Shown here: piece after piece, positions 1 to 10,498 of the stretch
How the letters are laid out: every line of letters begins with the position of its first letter
How positions within the stretch are numbered: position 1 is the first letter of the stretch
Assembly (NCBI GenBank): GCA_017626045.1
Contig: JAGAJP010000019.1
Span: forward strand, 1-64,000
Length of the DNA stretch: 64,000 nucleotides
Direction: 5' to 3'
DNA from: Muribaculaceae bacterium
GTDB lineage: Bacteria; Bacteroidota; Bacteroidia; Bacteroidales; Muribaculaceae
Notes under the pieces: generated by a model
Seen by the model: only the letters and a program-made list of their open reading frames with translations
Database searches by the model: none
What the model was told of the DNA's origin: nothing
Translations under genes and position numbers: made by a program

Positions 1-151
1 ATGGACTAATAATAAACTTTTTTAACTAAACTCTGTTTTTATGTTAAAGGCTTTTGCAGTGGGAACTGCACGACAAAAACGCGAATAACAGTAAAAACAG
101 GTAAAAAAGACATTCAAACATAACCATAATGTTTTATTAAATTTTATTTAT

Positions 152-3100
152 ATGAAAAGATTGCTTACACTAATGGCTCTGATGACGGTCGTAGTGATAT
201 CGGCGCTGGGACAGCGCACCGTCAAAGGACACGTCTACTCGGGAGAAGACAATCTCCCCGTGATTGGCGCTACTGTAATGGTGGAAGGTACATCGATCGG
301 AACTTCAACTGACCTCGATGGCAATTTCCTCCTGAAAAATGTGCCGGCAGACGCCAAGACTCTCGTTGTCTCCTATATTGGAATGGAGACGCAGAAGGTT
401 CCCGTACAAGACAATGTTGCGGTTCACCTTTGGAATTCGACCAACAACCTTGACGAACTCGTCGTGGTAGGATACGGAACGACAACACGCGCCGCCTTCA
501 CCGGAGCTGCCTCCGTTATGGACGGCGACATAGTGGAGAAAAAGAACGACGCAAACTTCGTGAAGTCTCTTGAAGGAAACGTTACAGGTATCCAGTATAA
601 CAACTCCACATCAATGCCGGGACAGTACGGTACGATATATGTGCGAGGCATGGGATCGCTCTCAAGCAGCAGCCAGCCTCTCTACGTGATCGACGGTATG
701 CCGGTCAATTCCGACTACGACGGCATGAGCAGCGACACCAACAACTATTTCGACCCGATGGCAGCCTACAACCCCAACGACATTGAGTCGATAACAGTGC
801 TCAAAGACGCTTCCGCCACCGCCATCTACGGCTCGCGTGCGGCAAACGGCGTCATCATCGTCAACACCAAGAAGGGCAGGGGAGGCAAACTCAATGTGAC
901 ACTCGACGTGAAGCAGGGTTTCTCCAAAGTCGCCAACAACAACATGAAGTTCGCCAACTCCAAGCAAGCGATGGACTTGTTTACCAGCGGAGTTGTGGCG
1001 CGCTATCCCAACGACTACACCACCGAGAGCGCATACTCCTTCCTGAAAGACGAATACTTCGGATGGGACGGAGTCACCGACACCGACTGGATGGACGTGA
1101 TCTCCCGTACCGCACACTATCAGGAATACAACGCATCGGTATCCGGCGCTTCCGGCGACACCCACTACTACTTCTCTCTCGGATATCTTGACACCGACGG
1201 TATCATTGTCGGCTCCGACAACCAGCGCTACTCCGGCAGAATCAATGTAGACAGCAAATACAAATGGATATCCGGCGGTGTTAACGCCCAGTATTCATAT
1301 AATAAGAATAATTCGTTCTCACAGTCTACAGGCGGCTCGATGTCGGCTCCCGTGACTGCGGCTATGTCTTCAATGACTCCGTTTGACCCCGTTTATACCG
1401 AAAACGGCGAATATGCCAACGCCACCAACTATAACCCTCTGGCACTTCAGGATCCGGACCTCGGCGACCTCAGCCGCGTGACCAACCAGACCCTCAACGC
1501 CAACCCCTGGCTGCAGGTTAGCCTTCCCTACGGAATCTATGTCAAGACCAATTTCGGTGTCAACATCATGAACCAGCGCCAGTATGACTACTGGAGCGCG
1601 ATCTACAATCCCCAGGGCATGGAATACAACGGCCTCGGCCAGCAATACAACTCGCAGTCAAGCACCCTTACATGGACCAACCTCATCGGCTGGAACTATA
1701 CGTTTGCCGACAAGCACGTGTTTGATGTCATGATCGCCCAGGAAATGCAGCGTTATGAGTATCATTACGACTACTTCGCAAAATCCGACTTCCCGTTTGC
1801 AGCCGACGGAATGCGCAACATGGCAACCGCAGGCTCCGACCAGGGCAACGAATACTATGAGTCATCCTCACGTCTGGCATCATACTTCGGAAGCGCGAAC
1901 TATTCATACGACAGCCGCTACTATCTCTCAGCATCGTTCCGTCGCGACGGAAGCTCCGTCTTCGGCAGCAACAAGCGCTGGGGCAACTTCTGGTCGGTTG
2001 GCGCCAAGTGGAGAATAGCTCAGGAAGCATTCCTCAAAGACAACAACGTAATCAAGAACGCCGATGTGCGCATCACCTACGGTACTGTCGGCAACCAGTC
2101 ACTCCCCTCGCTCTACGCCTCTCGCGGATTCTACACCGCAGGCTATAACTACAACCAGGTGCCCGGTATGGTTCCCGGCGGAATCGAGAATCCCGACCTC
2201 ACTTGGGAAACTTCCAAGAAATTTGACGTAGGCTTCGACCTGAATCTCTGGAACAGACTCAACGTGACATTCGACTACTACAACGAAGACACCTCCGACG
2301 CACTCTTCGAGGTGCCCCTGTCGCTCGTCACAGGCTTCAACTCCACATGGCAGAACATCGGCAAAATCCGCAACCGCGGTGTGGAACTCGGACTTCGCGG
2401 CATAGTGTTCCAGAACAATGATATGAACGTAAGCCTCTTCGGAAACCTCACGTTCAACCAGAACAAGGTCATCAAGCTTGCCAATGGAACTATCGAGAGC
2501 ACATACACCATCATAGAGGAAGGTCGTCCCTACCGCCAGTTCAAGATGAAGGAATACGCCGGTGTGGATCCCGAGACCGGAAAGGCTCTCTACTACCTCA
2601 ACGAGACAGGCGACGAGACCACCGACGTATACACCAAGGCTAAGAAACGCTATGTAGGCAGTGCCGACCCGAAGGTAATCGGCGCGTTCGGACTCAACGC
2701 CGACGGATACGGCTTCGACGTCTCCCTCACATTCAACTACCGCCTCGGAGGCAAGGTATACGACTCAGGCCACCGCTTCACCGGCTGGGGCATGGATATG
2801 ATGACACCTCTCGAATGCGTAGCCACAGACTCCTGGACACCTGAGAACAAGAACGCCAAATATCCCCAGTATATCTACGGCGACCCCAACTACAGCTCTT
2901 CGCAACACAGCAGCCGATTCCTTATGAACGGAAACTTCCTGCGTCTCAGCAACATCACTGTAGGATACACACTGCCGCAGAAGATAACCCAGAAGGCGCT
3001 GATGGAAAAGGTTCGCTTCTACATCAATATGGACAATGTCCACACTTGGACTGCAAGCGACTTCGTAGGATATAATCCGGAAACTTATTCATCCGGCGTA

Positions 3101-3160
3101 ATAGCATGGCAGTATCCTGCCGTATTCTCATTCACAGGCGGCGTTCAGATTGTATTCTGA
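152..3160 (+). CDS. SusC/RagA-family TonB-dependent outer-membrane transporter
   Basis: This 1002-residue protein begins with a signal peptide (MKRLLTLMALMTVVVISALG). A carboxypeptidase-D-like beta-sandwich follows at about residues 22-95 (GHVYSGEDNLPVIGATV), then a TonB-box-like stretch (DELVVVGYGT) and a plug domain with the SusC signature of a DGMPVN turn and LKDASATAIYGSRAANGVI. The rest is a 22-strand barrel ending in the aromatic F (TGGVQIVF). The family imports oligosaccharides or peptides across the outer membrane with a SusD lipoprotein, using TonB energy. susD follows after 35 bases, so the two are one operon. The substrate cannot be read from sequence, because no hydrolase or regulator adjoins the pair in this window. 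Confidence 0.96.
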   Translation: MKRLLTLMALMTVVVISALGQRTVKGHVYSGEDNLPVIGATVMVEGTSIGTSTDLDGNFLLKNVPADAKTLVVSYIGMETQKVPVQDNVAVHLWNSTNNLDELVVVGYGTTTRAAFTGAASVMDGDIVEKKNDANFVKSLEGNVTGIQYNNSTSMPGQYGTIYVRGMGSLSSSSQPLYVIDGMPVNSDYDGMSSDTNNYFDPMAAYNPNDIESITVLKDASATAIYGSRAANGVIIVNTKKGRGGKLNVTLDVKQGFSKVANNNMKFANSKQAMDLFTSGVVARYPNDYTTESAYSFLKDEYFGWDGVTDTDWMDVISRTAHYQEYNASVSGASGDTHYYFSLGYLDTDGIIVGSDNQRYSGRINVDSKYKWISGGVNAQYSYNKNNSFSQSTGGSMSAPVTAAMSSMTPFDPVYTENGEYANATNYNPLALQDPDLGDLSRVTNQTLNANPWLQVSLPYGIYVKTNFGVNIMNQRQYDYWSAIYNPQGMEYNGLGQQYNSQSSTLTWTNLIGWNYTFADKHVFDVMIAQEMQRYEYHYDYFAKSDFPFAADGMRNMATAGSDQGNEYYESSSRLASYFGSANYSYDSRYYLSASFRRDGSSVFGSNKRWGNFWSVGAKWRIAQEAFLKDNNVIKNADVRITYGTVGNQSLPSLYASRGFYTAGYNYNQVPGMVPGGIENPDLTWETSKKFDVGFDLNLWNRLNVTFDYYNEDTSDALFEVPLSLVTGFNSTWQNIGKIRNRGVELGLRGIVFQNNDMNVSLFGNLTFNQNKVIKLANGTIESTYTIIEEGRPYRQFKMKEYAGVDPETGKALYYLNETGDETTDVYTKAKKRYVGSADPKVIGAFGLNADGYGFDVSLTFNYRLGGKVYDSGHRFTGWGMDMMTPLECVATDSWTPENKNAKYPQYIYGDPNYSSSQHSSRFLMNGNFLRLSNITVGYTLPQKITQKALMEKVRFYINMDNVHTWTASDFVGYNPETYSSGVIAWQYPAVFSFTGGVQIVF

Positions 3161-3195
3161 CGGAATCAATGTAGAACTCTAAAGAAAACAATAAA

Positions 3196-4674
3196 ATGAA
3201 AAATATATTAGTCAAATCACTGGGCACTCTCCTGATAGCAGGTGCGCTCACAAGTTGTGGCGATGAATTCCTGAAGACAGACATGTCTAACGGCATTGAC
3301 TCCACAACAGCCCTCAACAGCGTGGCAAATATCGGCAATGCCCTCAACGGAACATACTACCGTTTCTTCCAGTATTATTTCGCCGGCAACTATGCCACCG
3401 TAATCGGAGACCTTTCCTCCGACATCGTATACTGGAACCAGGAAACGAGCCACGAGAACGACATCTACCAGTTCACATTCCAGGACACGTCAATAGTGCT
3501 CGGAGGCATCTGGGAATACGGTTATAAAGTGGTGGACCACTCAAGCCGTGTCATTGATGCAGCAGGCAAAATCCGCGAAAGTCTGTCGGATGAGGAAAAG
3601 GAGGAACTCGACGTTTACACCGCCGAGGCATACGCCCTCCGCGCATATTCCAATTTCGTGATGGTAAACATCTTCGGCCATCAGGTGAAGGTCAACGGTC
3701 AGGACTACAGCTCGCAGCCCGGCATCGTAATAGTCGACACTCCGGTTCCCGCGTTTAAGGAAATCGAGAGAAGCTCGGTCGGCGACTGCTATGCGGCGAT
3801 ACAGAAGGACCTGAACGAGGCAATCCGTCTTTTTGAGGCCAACGGCGACCGCGGAAGCCTCTTCTACTTCAATCTTGCCGCTGCCTACGGTCTCTCGGCT
3901 CGCGTGAACCTTTATCTTGAAAACTTCGAAAAGGCTGAGGAAATGGCCGACATGGCAATCGCACAGTCAGGCATCGAGACTCTGACCTATACACCGACAG
4001 GCTACAAGGCTCTCTACAACTACGGAGCATCCAACACCGAATCGATGTTTGCCCTCGCCATCACCGCCACCGACAACTGGAGCGCAAACTCATGCGGCAC
4101 ACTCTTCACTACCTATGACTACAGCGCAAGCCCCTGGCTCCTCTCTAAATATGGAGAGCAGGACGTAAGAAACTCAATCATGGATTTCGTCCCCAACAAC
4201 AATCCGGTGGCACCGGAATTCCTCGGAGGCAAGTTCGGTTGCTACGCAATGGGCAACAGCGCGTATGCCACCAACTACCTCATCAACGCTCCCGAGATGT
4301 TCCTGATAAAGGCTGAGGCAAATCTGCGCGGCTCCAACGTAGATCTCGACAAAGCAAAATCCGCTCTTCTTGTAGTGGCGAAGCGTAATCTCGCCATCAC
4401 TTCGGTCGATGATCTTCCCGCCACAAAAGACGACCTCCTCTCGTTCCTCAGGGATGAGAGCGCCCGAGAGCTTTTCCAGGAAGGACACCGTCTCTTCGAC
4501 ATCCGTCGCTGGGGTGTGAAATCAAACGCATACGCCTACAAGGCTCCGGACATCGCATTCACATTTGCAGATGCTGACTTCAGCAACGTAGTCTTCCCCA
4601 TCCCGGCAGACGAAATCAACGCCGGTTTTGGTGTTGAGCAGACTCCCGAATGGGAAAACGGATTGCCACAATAA
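3196..4674 (+). CDS. SusD/RagB-family nutrient-binding outer-membrane lipoprotein
   Basis: This 492-residue protein carries a lipoprotein signal peptide with lipobox LTSC (Cys about residue 21). The helical TPR-like SusD fold is recognisable from the EAYALRAYSNFVMVNIFG helix and from the C-terminal block with RDESARELFQEGHRLFDIRRW, which is typical of the family and close to its usual length. SusD proteins form the lid over the SusC barrel and bind the ligand at the cell surface. It lies 35 bases downstream of the susC gene at 152 and is followed by a strong hairpin at 4714-4750, so the operon is probably just these two genes. The ligand is unknown. Confidence 0.95.
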   Translation: MKNILVKSLGTLLIAGALTSCGDEFLKTDMSNGIDSTTALNSVANIGNALNGTYYRFFQYYFAGNYATVIGDLSSDIVYWNQETSHENDIYQFTFQDTSIVLGGIWEYGYKVVDHSSRVIDAAGKIRESLSDEEKEELDVYTAEAYALRAYSNFVMVNIFGHQVKVNGQDYSSQPGIVIVDTPVPAFKEIERSSVGDCYAAIQKDLNEAIRLFEANGDRGSLFYFNLAAAYGLSARVNLYLENFEKAEEMADMAIAQSGIETLTYTPTGYKALYNYGASNTESMFALAITATDNWSANSCGTLFTTYDYSASPWLLSKYGEQDVRNSIMDFVPNNNPVAPEFLGGKFGCYAMGNSAYATNYLINAPEMFLIKAEANLRGSNVDLDKAKSALLVVAKRNLAITSVDDLPATKDDLLSFLRDESARELFQEGHRLFDIRRWGVKSNAYAYKAPDIAFTFADADFSNVVFPIPADEINAGFGVEQTPEWENGLPQ

Positions 4675-4713
4675 ACCGAAAGCAATCTCATATAATATAG
4701 AATAATAAGAGAG

Positions 4714-4750
4714 TAGGGGGAGTACAGCCGCGAAGGTTGCACTCCCCCTA
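4714..4750 (+). terminator. Hairpin terminator after susC-susD
   Basis: A perfect 10-bp stem (TAGGGGGAGT pairing with ACTCCCCCTA) lies 40 bases after the susD stop codon and runs into AATTTTAT. It is placed to end the susCD transcript. Confidence 0.75.
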
Positions 4751-4757
4751 ATTTTAT

Positions 4758-4800
4758 AGAAAGAGGAGGGCGCGGGATTATGATGCGTCCTCCTCTTTCT
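4758..4800 (-). terminator. Hairpin between convergent susD and recA
   Basis: A 12-bp stem (AGAAAGAGGAGG with CCTCCTCTTTCT) sits 28 bases beyond the recA stop codon. With the neighbouring hairpin at 4714 it separates two convergent transcription units. Confidence 0.6.
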
Positions 4801-4828
4801 CTGGGTATAGTTAAATTAGGATTGTGTC

Positions 4829-6010
4829 TTACAGTGCGAAGTCATCGCCGAAGAGGTCTTCTCCCGTGTCGGGAGCGTCAGAGTCTCCAATCTCCGGCAT
4901 GCCCTCGTCTTCCGATTTCACCACACGGCTGTCTTCGCTCGGAAGGAACGGATTGCCCATCGGACGACGCGCCTCGCGGTCGGCATTCATCTTCTCGGTA
5001 ATCTTGTCGGCAAGCTCGTCGGCAAGTTCCTTGTTTTCCTTGAGCACACGCTTCACGGCGTCGCGCCCCTGTCCGAGTTTGCTGCCGTTGTAGCTGAACC
5101 ATGCGCCCGACTTCTGGATGATGCCGTTCTCCACGCCGAGATCCACTATCTCGCCTACCCGCGAGATACCTTCGCCAAACATAAGTTCGAACTCAGCCTT
5201 CATGAAAGGAGGCGCCACTTTGTTTTTCACCACCTTCACCTTGGCTGTGCGGCCAATTGCCTGCTCGCCGTCTTTGATGAAACCGCTGGAGCGGATCTCA
5301 AGCCTTACCGAGCTGTAGAACTTCAGGGCATTGCCGCCGGTGGTAGTCTCCGGATTACCGAACATCACGCCAATCTTCTCCCTTATCTGGTTGATGAAGA
5401 TGCAGCAAGTGCGTGTCTTGGCGATGGTGCCGGTGAGCTTGCGCATGGCCTGGCTCATCAGTCGGGCGTGGAGACCGACGTTTTTGTCGCCCATCTCGCC
5501 CTCTATCTCCGCTTTCGGAGTCAGGGCAGCCACGGAGTCGACCACGAGGACGTCTATCGCGCCGGAATTGATCAGCTGCTCCGCTATGTCGAGTGCCTGC
5601 TCGCCGTTGTCGGGCTGCGCTATCCATAGATTATTGACGTCCACGCCTAATTTTTCCGCATAGAAGCGGTCGAAGGCGTGCTCTGCGTCCACAATCGCGC
5701 ATATGCCACCCATCTTCTGAGCCTCGGCTATCACATGGATGGCGAGGGTTGTCTTACCGGAAGACTCCGGACCGTAGATCTCGGTGATTCTGCCACGGGG
5801 AAGTCCACCTACTCCGAGAGCGTAATCCAGACCTATGGAACCGGTCGGTATCACCTCCACGTCCTGAACGGAGTCATCACCCAACCGCATGATGGTGCCT
5901 GACCCGAAATCCTTCTCCAGATGTGCCATAGCCACGTCAAGCGCCTTGCGCTTGGCTTCCATATCGTCGATCCGGCCCACCGGAGCCTTCTTTACTATCT
6001 TCTTTGCCAT
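4829..6010 (-). CDS. recA: RecA recombinase
   Basis: RecA is the ATP-dependent strand-exchange protein of homologous recombination and the co-protease of the SOS response. At 393 residues it is slightly longer than E. coli RecA because of an acidic C-terminal tail ([13 protein letters not shown]). Walker A is GPESSGKTT at about residue 80, Walker B is [11 protein letters not shown], and the L2 loop region [19 protein letters not shown] and [10 protein letters not shown] are intact. A consensus promoter lies 55 bases upstream. I see no clear LexA box, which agrees with a housekeeping promoter but does not prove it. The gene is transcribed alone. Confidence 0.98.
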   Translation of the reverse strand: MAKKIVKKAPVGRIDDMEAKRKALDVAMAHLEKDFGSGTIMRLGDDSVQDVEVIPTGSIGLDYALGVGGLPRGRITEIYGPESSGKTTLAIHVIAEAQKMGGICAIVDAEHAFDRFYAEKLGVDVNNLWIAQPDNGEQALDIAEQLINSGAIDVLVVDSVAALTPKAEIEGEMGDKNVGLHARLMSQAMRKLTGTIAKTRTCCIFINQIREKIGVMFGNPETTTGGNALKFYSSVRLEIRSSGFIKDGEQAIGRTAKVKVVKNKVAPPFMKAEFELMFGEGISRVGEIVDLGVENGIIQKSGAWFSYNGSKLGQGRDAVKRVLKENKELADELADKITEKMNADREARRPMGNPFLPSEDSRVVKSEDEGMPEIGDSDAPDTGEDLFGDDFAL

Positions 6011-6065
6011 TTTTCAAAATTGAGTATTGAAAATTTAAACTTGATATTTATCTCTATCACACTTG

Positions 6066-6097
6066 CAAAGTTATATCAAATATCCCTTTCCTCCAAA
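6066..6097 (-). promoter_or_regulatory. recA promoter (-33/-7, Bacteroidetes type)
   Basis: Read on the minus strand, TTTG (6097-6094) is followed after exactly 20 bases by TAACTTTG (6073-6066). This matches the sigma-A consensus of Bacteroidetes, TTTG-N19-21-TAnnTTTG, and predicts a leader of about 50 bases for recA. Confidence 0.7.
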
Positions 6098-6121
6098 ATT
6101 CAATCCTTAATAAATCTTAAA

Positions 6122-6160
6122 AAGCGGTCTTGACTGCATTTCTCTTGCAGTCAAGACCGC
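6122..6160 (-). terminator. metG terminator hairpin
   Basis: A perfect 16-bp stem (AGCGGTCTTGACTGCA with its complement) has a 7-base loop. On the minus strand it is followed by a short U-run, and it lies 140 bases past the metG stop and upstream of recA. Confidence 0.7.
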
Positions 6161-6196
6161 TAAAATACACTTAACTCTATAATATCAATTTATTTA

Positions 6197-6304
6197 TAAT
6201 GCATAATTCATAATTCATAATTCAGAATGCATAATTAACACTGCCTGAAGCCACCACACCTCGCGAAGCCAATTATGCATTATGCATTATGCATTATGAA
6301 TTAT
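6197..6304. repeat. Dispersed AT-rich inverted repeat (GGCTTCGCGAC core), copy 1
   Basis: Two arms built from repeated ATGCATAATTCATAATT-type units (6197-6235 and 6271-6304) face each other around a centre holding TCGCGAAGCC. The right arm runs into the metG gene and contributes its TAA stop codon (6301-6303 on the minus strand). Related copies are at 8801, 13773, 45761, 49663 and 60196. Confidence 0.7.
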
Positions 6305-8337
6305 CCGACCGAGGCTCCCGGCCGCACCTCTCCCTGAGGTCCGATCACCACCAGGCGCCCGTCGGCATCCACGGCGCTCATGATCATGCCCTGGCTTTCC
6401 ACACCCTTGAGCTTGCGCGGCGCGAAGTTGGCTATGAAGCATACTTCCTTGCCGACAAGGTCTTCGGGATTGTAGTATTTCGCGATTCCGCTCACTATGG
6501 TGCGCCCTCCCATTCCGTCGTCGATACGGAACTGGAGCAGCTTGTCTGCTTTGGGAACCTTCGCGCATTCAAGAACTTTTCCGACACGGATGTCAAGTTT
6601 CTCAAACGTCGGGAAATCCACCTCTGCCTTTACGGCCTCGGGAGTCCACGATTCAAGAAGCTGCGCCTCGCGTGCCTTCTTGAGTTTCTCAACCTGCGCC
6701 TCGATGACATTATCCTCAATTTTCTCGAATAGAAGTTCAGGAGCGGCTATCTGGGCGCCCGGCGCTATAAGGTCGAATCTTCCCGCCATGTCCCACTTCA
6801 GTTCAGGCAGTCCGAGCCATTCCTTCAGTTTGCCGCTCATAAACGGTGTGAAGGGCTCGAACACCACACACAGCTGTGCACACAGCTGCACCGACAGGTT
6901 GAGGATTGTGGCAACCCTGTCAGGCTCGGTCTTCCACAGTTTCCACGGCTCGGAGTCGGCAAGATACTTGTTGCCTATGCGCGCCACCTGCATCGCCTCC
7001 TCAAGAGCCTTGCGAAACTTGAAGTCGTCGAGGTTGGCGGAAATAGCGGCCACCGCCTTTTCGGTGTCAGCCATCATCTCGGTGTCGAGCGGTGTCAGCA
7101 CTCCGCATTCAGGCACCTTCCCGCCATAGTATTTCTGCAGAAGCACAAGGGCGCGGTTGATGAAGTTGCCGAGTATCGCCACGAGCTCGGAATTGTTGCG
7201 AGTCTGGAAATCCTTCCATGTGAAGTTGTTGTCCTTGGTCTCCGGAGCGTTGGCAGTGAGCACGTAGCGAAGCGTGTCCTGCTTGCCGGGGAGCTCGCGC
7301 AGATACTCGTGGAGCCATACCGCCCAGTTGCGGGAGGTCGATATCTTGTCGTTCTCAAGATTCAGAAACTCGTTGGCGGGAACATTGTCGGGAAGATTGT
7401 AGGTTCCGTCTGCCATCAGCATCGACGGGAACACTATGCAGTGAAACACTATGTTGTCCTTCCCTATGAAATGTATCATCCTCGTCTCCGGATCCTTCCA
7501 CCAGCGCTCCCATCCGTCGCCGAGAGCCTCTATGGTGTTGGAGATATATCCGATGGGGGCGTCAAACCATACATACAGCACCTTTCCCTCGGCGCCCTCC
7601 ACAGGCACGGGGATTCCCCAGTCGAGGTCGCGGCTCACGGCACGCGGCTGAAGACCGAGGTCGAGCCATGATTTGCACTGGCCGTAGACGTTGGGCTTCC
7701 ATTCCTTATGCTCCTCAAGAATCCACTTGCGCAGGCGCGGCTCCCACTTGTCGAGCGGCAGGAACCAGTGGAAAGTCTCCTTCAGCACCGGGGTATTGCC
7801 GGTAAGCGCCGACTTCGGGTTGATGAGGTCGGTGGCGTTGAGCGATGTGCCGCATTTCTCGCATTGGTCTCCGTATGCCTTCTCGTTGCCGCAGTGAGGG
7901 CAGGTGCCGGTCACATAACGGTCGGCGAGAAACTGGCCCGCCTCCTCATCGTAGAGCTGCATGGATGTTTTCTCCACAAACTCCCCCTTCTCGTAAAGAC
8001 GGCGGAAAAAGTCGGATGCCGTCTTGCGGTGAGTCTCCGAGGTGGTGCGTCCGTAGACATCGAAGGAGATGCCCAGTTCGGCGAATGAATCCTTTATTAT
8101 AGAATGATATCTGTCTACTATGTCCTGCGGCGTGACACCCTCTTTCTTAGCCTTGATAGTGATGGGTACGCCATGCTCGTCGCTGCCACCCACAAAAAAC
8201 ACCTCCTCACCCTTGAGCCTTAGATAGCGGGCATATATGTCGGCAGGAACATATACGCCTGCGAGATGCCCTATGTGCACCGGACCGTTGGCGTAGGGGA
8301 GGGCAGAAGTGATGAGCGTTCTCTTGAAATTCTTCAT
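6301..8337 (-). CDS. metG: Methionyl-tRNA synthetase
   Basis: This class I aminoacyl-tRNA synthetase charges tRNA-Met. The 678-residue protein has the HIGH-type motif in [14 protein letters not shown] (residues 15-28), a zinc knuckle with two CxxC pairs (CPHCGN and CEKCG, about residues 146-163), the KMSKS-equivalent KISTS near residue 336, and a C-terminal EMAP/Trbp111-like tRNA-binding domain ([20 protein letters not shown]) that makes it the long, dimeric form. mscL ends 22 bases upstream on the same strand, so the two may be co-transcribed. The last codon and stop lie in a dispersed repeat. Confidence 0.98.
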   Translation of the reverse strand: MKNFKRTLITSALPYANGPVHIGHLAGVYVPADIYARYLRLKGEEVFFVGGSDEHGVPITIKAKKEGVTPQDIVDRYHSIIKDSFAELGISFDVYGRTTSETHRKTASDFFRRLYEKGEFVEKTSMQLYDEEAGQFLADRYVTGTCPHCGNEKAYGDQCEKCGTSLNATDLINPKSALTGNTPVLKETFHWFLPLDKWEPRLRKWILEEHKEWKPNVYGQCKSWLDLGLQPRAVSRDLDWGIPVPVEGAEGKVLYVWFDAPIGYISNTIEALGDGWERWWKDPETRMIHFIGKDNIVFHCIVFPSMLMADGTYNLPDNVPANEFLNLENDKISTSRNWAVWLHEYLRELPGKQDTLRYVLTANAPETKDNNFTWKDFQTRNNSELVAILGNFINRALVLLQKYYGGKVPECGVLTPLDTEMMADTEKAVAAISANLDDFKFRKALEEAMQVARIGNKYLADSEPWKLWKTEPDRVATILNLSVQLCAQLCVVFEPFTPFMSGKLKEWLGLPELKWDMAGRFDLIAPGAQIAAPELLFEKIEDNVIEAQVEKLKKAREAQLLESWTPEAVKAEVDFPTFEKLDIRVGKVLECAKVPKADKLLQFRIDDGMGGRTIVSGIAKYYNPEDLVGKEVCFIANFAPRKLKGVESQGMIMSAVDADGRLVVIGPQGEVRPGASVG

Positions 8338-8359
8338 TACCTGTATTACTGCTTTCTAA

Positions 8360-8788
8360 TTACTTTTTTTCTTCCTTCAGAAGGTCGCGGATTTCGGTAA
8401 GGAGTTTTTCCTCAGCTGTAGGTTCGGGTGCAGCGGCGGGAGCCTCTTCCTCTTTCTTTTTGAATTTCATCATGACGCGGAGAGCCACGAAGATCGAGAG
8501 CGCGATGATGATGAAGTCCACCACATTCTGGATAAACATGCCGTAGTTGAAAGTCACCGCCTCGCGAATCACCTCGCCTGCCGCGTCAAGTTCCTGAGGA
8601 CGGAGCTCCGCATGGAGGTCGGTGAAATTGACGCTTCCTGTGCATAATGCAATCACCGGCATGATGATGTCGTTGACAAGCGACGACACAATCTTTCCGA
8701 AAGCTCCGCCGATGATAACACCGACAGCCATATCCACCACATTACCCTTAAGGGCGAAATCCTTGAAATCTGATAAAAATTTTCCCAT
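8360..8788 (-). CDS. mscL: Large-conductance mechanosensitive channel MscL
   Basis: MscL opens under membrane tension to release solutes during hypo-osmotic shock. This 142-residue protein has the amphipathic N-terminus and TM1 characteristic of the family ([20 protein letters not shown]), a second membrane helix at about residues 80-103 ([20 protein letters not shown]), and a charged C-terminal helix ([15 protein letters not shown]). The periplasmic loop is of normal length. It lies just upstream of metG on the same strand, with 22 bases between them. Its own promoter is not obvious. TAATTTTG at 8912-8905 is a possible -7 element without a clear -33 partner. Confidence 0.97.
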   Translation of the reverse strand: MGKFLSDFKDFALKGNVVDMAVGVIIGGAFGKIVSSLVNDIIMPVIALCTGSVNFTDLHAELRPQELDAAGEVIREAVTFNYGMFIQNVVDFIIIALSIFVALRVMMKFKKKEEEAPAAAPEPTAEEKLLTEIRDLLKEEKK

Positions 8789-8800
8789 AAACCTTATATT

Positions 8801-8882
8801 AATTCATAATGCACAATGCATAATTCATAATTGGCTACGCGACGCGCTTGGATGCGTGGAGGTAGCTACCTCCGGGCGCGAC
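8801..8882. repeat. Dispersed inverted-repeat element, copy 2 (half)
   Basis: An ATTCATAATGCACAATGCATAATT-type arm (8801-8832) joins a diverged core GGCTACGCGACGC. A 16-base perfect palindrome (GGAGGTAGCTACCTCC, 8858-8873) follows, then CCTCCGGGCGCGAC, which recurs at 30464-30477. The second AT-rich arm is missing, so this copy looks truncated. Confidence 0.55.
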
Positions 8883-9136
8883 ACTTATAAAACAAAGCCT
8901 TGTGCAAAATTAACAATTAATTTTGAAATATTTAGACATTCACAGAAGTTTTTTACATTTTTCATTCCATCCGCCATCCTCCCCATGACAAAGACAATGC
9001 CCCACACCAGCCGGCAAGCTCTTACAAATATAATAAAATTTCCTTTAAAGTAAACGGTTTTTGTCTGATTTGTCTCCTTAAAAGGGACAAACGCGGCTAA
9101 AATCTTCTCCTCTGGGAAACAAACGCGGTTTGCCAA

Positions 9137-9180
9137 TTACTAACTACTAATTACTTATTACTAATTAAAAAAAATTCTAA
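9137..9180. repeat. Simple AATTACTAATT repeat upstream of gap
   Basis: Repeated (A)ATTACTAA units occupy about 40 bases. Similar runs occur at about 18823-18846, 60213-60231 and 61932-61955, always between genes. Confidence 0.5.
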
Positions 9181-9209
9181 AATATAGATGAATAACCAAA
9201 ATATTTTGC

Positions 9210-9217
9210 TATCTTTG
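9210..9217 (+). promoter_or_regulatory. gap promoter -7 element
   Basis: TATCTTTG matches the Bacteroidetes -7 consensus TAnnTTTG. A good TTTG is not present about 20 bases upstream. The predicted transcript has a leader of roughly 115 bases before the gap ATG at 9340. Confidence 0.55.
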
Positions 9218-9330
9218 CACCGTAAAACAGGCAAAAATGCGTCCGAGTCGCTGAAAGAGTCGCGATAAGCGCATTAATAGATTGAAACACAGGTAAATAT
9301 AAAAAACTTAACCCAATAGTTAAACAATAG

Positions 9331-10350
<1,020 letters not shown>

Positions 10351-10369
10351 TCACCGACAACCTTTTTAG

Positions 10370-10399
10370 AAAAGCCTTCCCGCTGGGAAGGCTTTTTTT
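10370..10399 (+). terminator. Intrinsic terminator of gap
   Basis: AAAAGCCTTCCC pairs with GGGAAGGCTTTT across a 3-base loop and continues into a T-run. It begins 19 bases after the gap stop codon. Confidence 0.9.
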
Positions 10400-10444
10400 G
10401 GTCTTATTGGTTAGTCTAATTGGTCTAATTGGTAGTGGCCAAAA

Positions 10445-10483
10445 AAAGGGGGAAATTCCTTATTGCCGGAATTTCCCCCTTTA
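10445..10483 (-). terminator. Terminator of the fabH operon
   Basis: A 15-bp stem (AAAGGGGGAAATTCC with GGAATTTCCCCCTTT) has an 8-base loop and ends in a U-run on the minus strand. It begins 15 bases beyond the fabH stop codon and may work in both directions. Confidence 0.85.
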
Positions 10484-10498
10484 TCTTTATTCTTCAGT

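Noticed and set aside
6197..6304. AT-rich inverted repeats as insertion sequences
   Set aside because: They contain no transposase and no clear target-site duplication, and they are about 100 bases long. They are listed as dispersed repeats instead.
8338..8359. Riboswitch or T-box ahead of metG
   Set aside because: Only 22 bases separate it from mscL, and the region upstream of mscL shows no riboswitch or T-box motif.
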